Shown here one piece after another: positions 30,275-36,601 of a stretch of 36,601 nt of DNA (position 1 is its first letter; each line of letters starts with the position of its first letter). Both the position numbers and the translations under genes were made by a program. Under the pieces are notes generated by a model that had not been told where the DNA came from, ran no database searches, and was given only the letters and a program-made list of their open reading frames with translations. Origin of the DNA: an uncultured Olsenella sp. (GTDB lineage: Bacteria; Actinomycetota; Coriobacteriia; Coriobacteriales; Atopobiaceae); contig UQIF01000023.1 in NCBI GenBank assembly GCA_900540955.1, forward strand, positions 1 to 36,601. Direction: 5' to 3'.

Positions 30275-31309
30275 ATGACTGAATCTCTCGATCTTGCCAA
30301 GAAGGGCAAGGGCATCCTCCTGTGTTTGGCGATCGCCGTGGTCGCGTGGGTCTGCGGTCAGCATGCCGAGGTGGTCGGAGGACCGGTCTTCGGCATCCTG
30401 TTCGGCATGCTCTTGGCGCAGGCACTTCGCAGCCGCGACACCTCGCCGCTGCAGCCCGGCGTCAAGTTCACGTCCAAGTACATCCTTCAGGCAGCCGTCG
30501 TTTTTCTCGGCTTCGGCCTTAACCTCGCGCAGGTCGCGAAGGTCGGCGCCACGAGCCTTCCGGTGATCGTCTCCACCATCTCGACGTCGCTCATCGTTTC
30601 CTTCGTGATGTGCCGCGTCATGCGCGTGCCCGGAAAGATCGCCACGCTCATCGGCGTGGGCTCCTCCATCTGCGGCGGCTCCGCCATCGCGGCAACGGCG
30701 CCCGTGATCCGCGCGGACGACGAGGACGTGGCCCAGGCCATCTCGGTGATCTTCCTCTTCAACGTGATCGCCGCGCTCGTCTTTCCCACCCTCGGCGGCA
30801 TGCTGGGCCTCACCAACGAGGGCTTTGGCCTCTTTGCGGGTACCGCCGTCAACGACACCTCCTCGGTGACGGCCGCCGCGGCCGCGTGGGACGGCATGCA
30901 CCCGGGCGCCAACACGCTTGACGCCGCCACCATCGTCAAGCTCACGAGGACGCTCGCCATCATCCCGATCACGCTCGCGCTCGCCGTGTGGCAGATGCGC
31001 GTCGACCGCCGCGCGGGCGGGGAGGCCAAGAGCACCTTCAGCCTGCGCCGGGCGTTCCCGACCTTCGTGGGCCTCTTTGTGCTCGCGAGCCTCGCGACCA
31101 CCGTGTTCGCCCTGCCGGCCGCCGTCACCGCGCCGCTGAAGACGCTCTCGAAGTTCCTCATCGTGATGGCCATGAGCGCCATCGGCCTCAATACCGACAT
31201 CGTCAAGCTCGTGCGAACGGGCGGCAAGCCCATCGCGCTGGGTGCCTGCTGCTGGGTCGTCATCGCCTGCGTGAGCCTGGCCATGCAGTACGTCATCGGC
31301 ATCTGGTAA
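30275..31309 (+). CDS. YeiH/YadS-type putative sulfate exporter family protein
   Basis: A 344-residue membrane protein of the YeiH (Pfam Cons_hypoth698) family, about ten helices. Landmarks are FLGFGLNLAQVAKVG, GVGSSICGGSAIAATAPVI (about 128-146), FAGTAVNDTSSVTAAAAAW and MSAIGLNTDIVKLV. The family is often called putative sulfate exporter, but the substrate is not firmly established. I chose the ATG at 30275, which has AGAAAGG before it; an earlier in-frame ATG at 30245 has none. TAGAAT at 30225-30230 may be a -10, with a poor -35. The gene is single and ends at an inverted repeat. Confidence 0.9.
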   Translation: MTESLDLAKKGKGILLCLAIAVVAWVCGQHAEVVGGPVFGILFGMLLAQALRSRDTSPLQPGVKFTSKYILQAAVVFLGFGLNLAQVAKVGATSLPVIVSTISTSLIVSFVMCRVMRVPGKIATLIGVGSSICGGSAIAATAPVIRADDEDVAQAISVIFLFNVIAALVFPTLGGMLGLTNEGFGLFAGTAVNDTSSVTAAAAAWDGMHPGANTLDAATIVKLTRTLAIIPITLALAVWQMRVDRRAGGEAKSTFSLRRAFPTFVGLFVLASLATTVFALPAAVTAPLKTLSKFLIVMAMSAIGLNTDIVKLVRTGGKPIALGACCWVVIACVSLAMQYVIGIW

Positions 31310-31317
31310 GACGGCTC

Positions 31318-31395
31318 CACATCTTGGGACAAAATCCCCCGTCCCTTTTGTCTCATTTGGGACAAAAGGGACGGGGGATTTTGTCCCAAGATGTG
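31318..31395. repeat. Inverted pair of TTGGGACAAAA repeat units, site A
   Basis: Arms 31318-31352 and 31361-31395 are 35 bp perfect inverted copies, loop of 8. Each arm holds one unit with core TTGGGACAAAA and end TTTTGTC. The two units face each other (3' ends inward). It lies between the convergent YeiH and methyltransferase genes and could form a large cruciform or terminator. Confidence 0.95.
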
Positions 31396-31412
31396 TGGAA
31401 TATATGGTCGGC

Positions 31413-32060
31413 TTAGGAGGGCTTGCGCGCAACCAGGTGAGCGCGAAATCCTTTCTGGGCCTCGAGCTTGACCAGGAGGAATCCGGCTCTCTCGGCGAGC
31501 GCGCGCAGCTCGGACAGCTTGAGGATGCGCGCGTCGCCATGGCCCAAGAGGTGCGCCAGCGGCAGCTCGATGTTGTTCATGAGCCATACTGCGATGTCGT
31601 TCGACGTGTAGTCGCGCAGGACTAGGCGTCCGCCGGGGCGCAGGACCCTCGCCGCCTCGGCGAAGAACCTCTCGGGGTGCGGATAGTGGTGAAAGCTGTT
31701 GGAGCAGAGCACGGCGTCGAAGCTCTGGGGCCCGAAGGGCAGCGCCTCCGCGTCTCCGACGACAAAGCTGACGTTATCGAGCCGCTTTGCCCGGGCGACG
31801 TCGATCATCCCGGGCGTGAGGTCGAGCCCTGTCAGGTGTTTGCCCGGGTACTGCCCATGGAGCAGCTCCAGCACCGCTCCTGTCCCGCAGCCCACATCAA
31901 GCACGTCCTCGAACGGTTCGAGCTCAAGCTCCTCGAGCATTTGCGGGTAATCGTCTTTGCACATCTTGTAGATGCCGGCGTGGCCGGATTCGTAGATCCG
32001 CGCCGCCTCGGTGAATTCCTTGATGGAGAGCTGCTTGAGCTCTTCGGCCGACCTAGCCAT
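31413..32060 (-). CDS. Class I SAM-dependent methyltransferase
   Basis: A 215-residue methyltransferase of the class I fold. SAM-binding motif I is VLDVGCGTGAVLELL (about 53-67), motif II has LTGLDLTPGMIDVARA, motif III VGDAEALPFGPQSFDAVLCSNSFHH, and motif IV VLRPGGRLVLRDY. The arrangement resembles UbiE-like small-molecule methyltransferases. No substrate can be named. The C-terminal part after about 160 (NNIELPLAHLLGHGDARIL) is a short accessory region. The start at 32060 follows a GGGGGAAG site. It lies directly after the FtsX-type permease on the same strand (12 bases), so it may be cotranscribed with the ABC transporter. Confidence 0.88.
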   Translation of the reverse strand: MARSAEELKQLSIKEFTEAARIYESGHAGIYKMCKDDYPQMLEELELEPFEDVLDVGCGTGAVLELLHGQYPGKHLTGLDLTPGMIDVARAKRLDNVSFVVGDAEALPFGPQSFDAVLCSNSFHHYPHPERFFAEAARVLRPGGRLVLRDYTSNDIAVWLMNNIELPLAHLLGHGDARILKLSELRALAERAGFLLVKLEAQKGFRAHLVARKPS

Positions 32061-32072
32061 GCTTCCCCCTCT

Positions 32073-34739
32073 TTATTCCTGGACCTTTAGCGCCTCGGAG
32101 AGGCTGACGCGCCTGATGGAGCGCGTGTGCAGGAGCGCCACGACGAGGTACGTCGCGAGCCCGATCCCCACGCACGCCGCAATGGACCACCATGGCACGT
32201 AGATCTCGATGTTGCCGTTGTAGGCGAGTAGCATCGAGCGGAAGATCGCGGTGAGCGAGCCGATGATCACGGGCTGAGACAGCAAGAGCGCCGCTATGAC
32301 GCACAGCGTGATGGAGCGAATGTAAAGGTGGGAGATCTCTCCGTCGCGGTAGCCAAATACCTTCATGTAGCTGATGGAGCGAGCGCTTCGGTCGGTCACG
32401 GCCTTGGTCAGCAAGTACATGAACAGCAGGAAGATGAAGACGGAGAGGCCGACCATCATCCCGATCAGGTTGCTCATCATGCCGATGAACTGGTCGCCCA
32501 CGGCGCGCATATCGTCGGGTGTGGTATCTCCGGCGAAGTAGCGCGCGTCGAGGTCGAGCGCCTCGTCGCTCACATAGCCGTTGAAGTACGAGGCGTCGTT
32601 GCCAAAGAGCTCGTTGAAGTCGTCGATGCTCATGTAGACGTTCATGTCCGACTTGGAGCCCCAGGCGGAGTCGTCCCCGGCGTACTCGAGGGAGTAGTCC
32701 TTGTCCTCGTATTTGTCGCGGAAGCTGACCTTCTGCCCTTCTTTCCAGCTGAACTTATCAAGAAGCCCGCGGCCGAAGACGACGCGGCCGTCGCCGACGT
32801 TCAGGTCCTTCCAGTAGCGAGAGTCGGGCGAGATGCCGAAGACAGCCACGGTTTCGGTGCCGTTGCCATCGCCGCGGTCATATTGCAGCTGGTAGACGGC
32901 GTACTTCTCGGCCTGCGCGATCTTCTCGGCGCCATTGTCCGCGGTGTTGACGGGGTGGATGTCGTCGTTATCGGTATCGATGCCGGAGGCGTCGTCGATG
33001 AGGTCGATCACCTCGTCGCGGTCGCAGCCGAGGGCTTTCGCGATGTCGTCGAGACGTGCGTAGAGGGCGTCCTTCTTTGCCTGGGCCTCATCGAGCGCCT
33101 TGCTTGCCGCCTGCATGTTTTCCGCGGTCGGCGACGCCACAAGCTCATCGGCGGCGGCCTGCGCCGCGTCGGCGGCGTCTTCGAGCTCGTCCTCGGCGTC
33201 CTCGGCGGCGGAAAGAAGCGCTCCGTCGATGGACTGAAGCCGCTCGAGCGCGGCCCACTGCCCGCGCTCCTCGTCGGTGCCCTCGAGCTCGAGCGGGGCC
33301 TTGAGCGTGTACTGATGCTCTGCCACCAGGCTCGTCTCGAGGTTGTCGGCGTAGTGCGTCATCGTGGGGAGGATCGCCAGGCCAAAGAGCAAAAGCAGCG
33401 ACGCGAACGCGATGCCCACGAAGAGCGTGGCGAAGTTGCCGAGGTTGCGAAGAAAGACGCGCAGGCGGAAGCGTGCGACGAAGCCCATGCGCTCCGGCAG
33501 CCGCAGACCGCGTTTGGTGCCGGACTTGCCGCTCGCCTCGTGGCGCAGGAACTGCAGGGGCGTCTTGCCTATCTTGCGAAGAAGCCCTGCGAGCGTGATG
33601 AGGATGAGCGCGGCGGCGGGGATCACGGCGCACTTCGCGAAGATCTCCCAGCTCCAGTACACGCGGAAGGGGGGAAGGCTGTAGGAGCCGTAGTAGAGGT
33701 TGCGCATGGGCTCGGTGAAGACGCTCACGCCGAGCGCGCAGCCCAGAAGCGAGGCGAGGATGCCTACGATGGCGGGGAGCGTGAGGTAGTGCAGCACGAT
33801 CTCGCGTTTGCGATAGCCGCTGGCAAGCAGCGTCCCGATGACGGCGCTTTCCTCTTCGATGGTGGCGTCGGTGAGGACGACAAAGACGAAAGCCATGATC
33901 ACGATGATGATGTCGAGCAGCGTCGTCCACATCATGGAGTCGCCGTCCACGTCGTCGCGCGCGTAGCCGATGCCCTGGTTGGAATCGGCGTCGATGAGGT
34001 CGTCCACGCGCGCGCCGGCGTCCGTGAGGGCGTCGACCATGTCCTTCTCGGCATCGGTGCGCTCCGCGACGGAGAGGCCGCGGTTGTTGAAGGTGAAGGA
34101 GTAGGTGTAGGCAGGCGCTCCGCCGGCGTCCTCGAGGGCGGCGAAGCCGGCGTCTGTGACCTCGGCCACGCCGTAGGTGATGGTGTTGACCGTGAAGTCG
34201 GAGTTATTGAGGAAGAGCGCCTGGCTATCGGGCTGGGTCATGATGCCGCAGACGCTGTAGGCGCGGCCGCAGAGCTCGACCGTGTCGCCCACGGCGAGTC
34301 CGTTGTTCTTGGCGAAGATGCGGTCGATGGCTACCTCGTCGTCCGTCTGGGGCTCGGCGCCTTCGCAGTAGGATGCGAGGTCGACCTCGGTGCGGTGCGC
34401 GTAGGTGCGCAGCGTGCGCTTGGTGCCGTCGTCGCCTTTGGGCTTCTGTATGGTGGCGTCGATGGAGAAGTTCTTGTAGAGCGTGACGCCGCCGACGCCA
34501 TCCGCAGCGACCTCGGCTGCTTCGATCTGGGCGTCGGTCGCCTCGAAGGAGGTCGTCACGCGGCCGTCCTCGATCGCGTACTCGTCGCGCATGTCGTCGA
34601 TGAGGCGGCCGATGGAGTGGGCGGCGAGCAGAAAGCCCGACGTGAGGGCGATCGATCCGCACATGAGCAGGAAGATTCCGAGGTACTTGCCGATGCTGTG
34701 GCGCAGCTCGCGAGGGAGCCGCCTGGATAGGGGAGTCAT
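32073..34739 (-). CDS. FtsX-family ABC transporter permease with long extracellular region
   Basis: An 888-residue permease with about ten predicted helices: one near 18-40, a set near 265-385, one near 430-460, and three near 760-875 at the C-terminal end. Between them are two large extracytoplasmic domains. The second contains a helical, Ala/Glu/Asp-rich coiled-coil (about 498-570; for example EDAEDELEDAADAAQAAADE) followed by a beta-rich part with DRGDGNGTETVAVFG. FtsX-type permeases, as in MacB, Bce and Lol systems, work with a separate ATPase to move peptides, lipoproteins or antimicrobials, or to transmit force. The ATPase gene lies just upstream (7 bases). Its cargo is unknown. Confidence 0.88.
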   Translation of the reverse strand: MTPLSRRLPRELRHSIGKYLGIFLLMCGSIALTSGFLLAAHSIGRLIDDMRDEYAIEDGRVTTSFEATDAQIEAAEVAADGVGGVTLYKNFSIDATIQKPKGDDGTKRTLRTYAHRTEVDLASYCEGAEPQTDDEVAIDRIFAKNNGLAVGDTVELCGRAYSVCGIMTQPDSQALFLNNSDFTVNTITYGVAEVTDAGFAALEDAGGAPAYTYSFTFNNRGLSVAERTDAEKDMVDALTDAGARVDDLIDADSNQGIGYARDDVDGDSMMWTTLLDIIIVIMAFVFVVLTDATIEEESAVIGTLLASGYRKREIVLHYLTLPAIVGILASLLGCALGVSVFTEPMRNLYYGSYSLPPFRVYWSWEIFAKCAVIPAAALILITLAGLLRKIGKTPLQFLRHEASGKSGTKRGLRLPERMGFVARFRLRVFLRNLGNFATLFVGIAFASLLLLFGLAILPTMTHYADNLETSLVAEHQYTLKAPLELEGTDEERGQWAALERLQSIDGALLSAAEDAEDELEDAADAAQAAADELVASPTAENMQAASKALDEAQAKKDALYARLDDIAKALGCDRDEVIDLIDDASGIDTDNDDIHPVNTADNGAEKIAQAEKYAVYQLQYDRGDGNGTETVAVFGISPDSRYWKDLNVGDGRVVFGRGLLDKFSWKEGQKVSFRDKYEDKDYSLEYAGDDSAWGSKSDMNVYMSIDDFNELFGNDASYFNGYVSDEALDLDARYFAGDTTPDDMRAVGDQFIGMMSNLIGMMVGLSVFIFLLFMYLLTKAVTDRSARSISYMKVFGYRDGEISHLYIRSITLCVIAALLLSQPVIIGSLTAIFRSMLLAYNGNIEIYVPWWSIAACVGIGLATYLVVALLHTRSIRRVSLSEALKVQE

Positions 34740-34746
34740 CGCGCAC

Positions 34747-35460
34747 CTACCATTCGAGCTCGGAGGCGGGCACGGGCGACTCGTTGACCTCGTCGGCGGC
34801 CAGGCGCCCGTCGCGCAGGCGCAGCACGCGGTCGGCCATGCGGGCGATGGCGGCGTTGTGAGTCACAATCACGAAGGTGCAGCCGTACTCCCGGTTCACG
34901 CGCTCCATGAGCTCGAGGACCTCCTTGGAGGTCTTGTAGTCGAGGGCTCCCGTGGGCTCGTCACACAGGATGAGGCCGGGGCTCTTCACGAGGGCGCGGC
35001 CGATGGCGCAGCGCTGCTGCTGGCCACCGGAGACCTGGCGCGGGAACTTGTTGCGGTGCTCCCACAGGCCGAGCGAGCGCAGGAGGTCCTCCAGGGGGAG
35101 GGGGTTGCTCGAGAGGTGCGCCGTGACCTCGATGTTCTCCTTGATGGTGAGGTCGGGGACGAGGTTGTAGAACTGGAAGACGAAGCCGAGCTCGCGGCGG
35201 CGGTACTCGCCGAGGTCTTTTGGCGAGAGGGACGTGAGCTCGCAGCCGCCGACCGAGATCGTGCCGCCGTCGGCGCCCTCGAGGCCGCCAATGAGGTTCA
35301 GGAAGGTGGACTTGCCCGAGCCCGAGGGGCCGAGCATGACGCAAACCTCGCCGCGGTTGATGGTCGTGGTGATGCCGTCGAGGACCTGGACGCGGGCCTC
35401 CCCGTCGCCATAGTGCTTTTTGAGGTCGTTTACCGCCAAGTAGGGGGTGTTGCCCTTCAT
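34747..35460 (-). CDS. ABC transporter ATP-binding protein (MacB/LolD type)
   Basis: A 237-residue ATPase. Walker A is LGPSGSGKSTFLNLIGGL (about 39-56), the Q-loop LGFVFQFYNLVPDLT, the signature VSGGQQQRCAIGRALV, Walker B GLILCDEPTGALD and the switch histidine VTHNAAIARMADRV. This is the MacB/LolD branch, which works with FtsX-type permeases. The permease gene follows with 7 bases between, so the two form one transporter. The ATG at 35460 lies after GGAG; a TTG further upstream is possible. Upstream is the repeat pair at 35557-35654. Confidence 0.95.
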   Translation of the reverse strand: MKGNTPYLAVNDLKKHYGDGEARVQVLDGITTTINRGEVCVMLGPSGSGKSTFLNLIGGLEGADGGTISVGGCELTSLSPKDLGEYRRRELGFVFQFYNLVPDLTIKENIEVTAHLSSNPLPLEDLLRSLGLWEHRNKFPRQVSGGQQQRCAIGRALVKSPGLILCDEPTGALDYKTSKEVLELMERVNREYGCTFVIVTHNAAIARMADRVLRLRDGRLAADEVNESPVPASELEW

Positions 35461-35556
35461 GGGACGCTCCAATCGCCGTGCGAAGGCTAACGGAGCGGTC
35501 GTCGTGGAAGGCAGAGTTAGCCTAGGTTGAAGTTAAATCAGGCTAACAATAACAGA

Positions 35557-35654
35557 TTGGGACAAAAGGGACGGGGGATTTTGTCCCAACTTGTGGAGAG
35601 GTTTGCAGCTACGTTCACAATTTGGGACGAAATCCCCCGTCCCTTTTGTCCCAA
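35557..35654. repeat. Inverted pair of TTGGGACAAAA repeat units, site B
   Basis: Units at 35557-35589 and 35622-35654 (33 bp each) in opposite orientations, facing away from each other, separated by 32 bases. The inner flanks (CACAAGTT and CACAATTT) are also inverted. They lie between the ABC ATPase and the LysR gene; the LysR stop codon directly adjoins the second unit. Confidence 0.95.
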
Positions 35655-36533
35655 CTAGGACTCGAGGACCTTGGCCAGCGCGTCGACGAAGCGCTGGACG
35701 TGTGGGGCGGGCTCGCGCGGGTAGGCGAGAAAGCAGGGAACGTCTAAGGGGCAGTCGAGCTCGAGGCCCTTGAAGCCGGGGTGGACGCCCGACCAGGCGC
35801 CGCTCGTGACCACGACGTCGCCGGCCTCCGCCGCCTCGTTGAACAGAGCGAAGTCGAAGGTCTGCACGTCGACGACCTCGATGCCCTCTGTCGCCTTGAA
35901 CACGCGCCGCAGTTGGTCGGTGGCGTCGTTGGCGTGGCGGAGCATGCGGACCCGCAGGCCGCGCAGGTCGTCGATCGTGAGCCTGCCCTTCCTGGCAAGT
36001 GGGCTCGTTCTGAGGACGTCTATAGAGAAGGGCGTCGTGAAGATAGGTAAAAGCCGGCACATGCCGCCCCAGCGCACGGTCGAGTAGCTGGTTTGCACGA
36101 CGTCGACCTCGGCGCCGAGCCGCGTCATCACGGTGGATTTAGGGTCGTAGAGGTCGGTTACGGTCACGATCTCGAGCTGGAGATCGGGGACGAGGGCATG
36201 GACCTGCGGCCAGAGCGCCTGGGTGTTCTTTCCAGGGGCCATGAGCGAGACGCCCAGCCGAATCGAGGCGCCACCCCCGAGGCTGCGGGCGCGCCAAAGC
36301 GCTGCGGTCGACTCGGCCATGATTCTTCGCGCGTCCTCGACGAGCGAGGCACCCGCCTCGGTCGTGGCGACGCCTGCGTGCGAGCGCTCGAAGAGCACGA
36401 TGCTGTGCTCGCGCTCGAAGGTCGTGACCTGCTTGACCAGCGCCGGGGTCGAGATGCTCAGCCGCTCGGCAGCCTTCGAGAAGCTGCCGAGCTCCGCCGC
36501 CGCGACGATGGCGTCGAGCCTCCTGTCGTACAT
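35655..36533 (-). CDS. LysR-family transcriptional regulator
   Basis: A 292-residue LysR-type regulator. The winged helix-turn-helix is at residues 1-60 (AIVAAAELGSFSKAAERLSIS, then TPALVKQVTTFEREHSIVLFERS and a T-E-A-G segment). The effector domain (about 90-290) is of the periplasmic-binding type. The signal it responds to is not visible. The start at 36533 has two purine-rich sites (AGGAGG, AGGAG). The stop codon TAG is fused to a TTGGGACAAAA repeat unit, and another such pair lies just upstream of the start, so the gene is bracketed by this repeat family. Its target is unknown; it is not adjacent to a divergent operon in the window. Confidence 0.92.
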   Translation of the reverse strand: MYDRRLDAIVAAAELGSFSKAAERLSISTPALVKQVTTFEREHSIVLFERSHAGVATTEAGASLVEDARRIMAESTAALWRARSLGGGASIRLGVSLMAPGKNTQALWPQVHALVPDLQLEIVTVTDLYDPKSTVMTRLGAEVDVVQTSYSTVRWGGMCRLLPIFTTPFSIDVLRTSPLARKGRLTIDDLRGLRVRMLRHANDATDQLRRVFKATEGIEVVDVQTFDFALFNEAAEAGDVVVTSGAWSGVHPGFKGLELDCPLDVPCFLAYPREPAPHVQRFVDALAKVLES

Positions 36534-36552
36534 CTCCTGCCTCCTGTGAGTT

Positions 36553-36601
36553 TTGGGACAAAAGGGACGGGGGATTTTGTCCCATGTAGGACAAAATCCC
36601 C
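36553..36601. repeat. TTGGGACAAAA repeat pair, site C, cut by window end
   Basis: One full unit at 36553-36584 and the start of a second, inverted unit at 36588-36601 (GGACAAAATCCCC), truncated by the end of the sequence. The pair faces outward, with three bases between. Confidence 0.9.

Overview
The window is a 36.6 kb piece of a GC-rich bacterial chromosome. The gene families (AmaP/DUF2273/Asp23, DUF1836, mannose-family PTS with a LevR-like regulator, bifurcating-type lactate dehydrogenase/Etf, NhaA, adenine deaminase, FakB/DegV) and the strong C/G bias at third codon positions suggest an anaerobic gut actinobacterium of the Coriobacteriia, most likely Collinsella or a close relative. That placement is inference from gene content. 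No rRNA, tRNA, phage or CRISPR was found. The first 24 bases are an Illumina adapter end, and the last bases lie inside a dispersed repeat, so both ends are assembly boundaries.

Bases 25-2254: the 3' end of pcrA, a small MscS channel, then luxS and mtnN (Pfs), which together detoxify S-adenosylhomocysteine and make the AI-2 precursor.

Bases 2503-9995: a carbohydrate locus. A 914-residue LevR-like regulator is followed by PTS EIIB, EIIC, EIID and EIIA, a cytoplasmic GH172 (DUF2961) glycosidase and a ROK fructokinase-like kinase. It reads as import of a furanoside-containing sugar, intracellular cleavage and phosphorylation of the released sugar. The regulator has lost the GAFTGA loop and the Walker B acidic residues needed to activate sigma-54.

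Bases 10113-18050: DegV/FakB, DUF1836 and NhaA, an AmaP-DUF2273-Asp23 envelope-stress operon, a single-gene ABC exporter, and a pyridoxamine kinase overlapping a TIGR04076-type small protein.

Bases 18051-24164: two related palindromes, a D-2-hydroxyacid (lactate) dehydrogenase, a 116-residue remnant of an MFS transporter next to an M20 amidohydrolase, a probable Tat lipoprotein, and the start of the FAD-oxidoreductase-EtfB-EtfA operon. That operon (22569-26198) resembles the Acetobacterium woodii Lct complex and carries a two-cluster ferredoxin domain on EtfA.

Bases 26194-28625: adenine deaminase, bracketed by two clusters of a 23-24 bp repeat with about 41 bp periodicity. Copies point inward from both sides of each cluster. 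A SDR and a VUT-family transporter, a YeiH-type exporter, a methyltransferase, an FtsX-type ABC transporter and a LysR regulator fill the rest. A second repeat family, with core TTGGGACAAAA...TTTTGTCCCAA, occurs in inverted pairs at three intergenic sites from 31318 to the end.

The most noteworthy items are the two repeat families, the degenerate LevR-like regulator with its GH172/PTS operon, and the ferredoxin-bearing lactate dehydrogenase/Etf operon.
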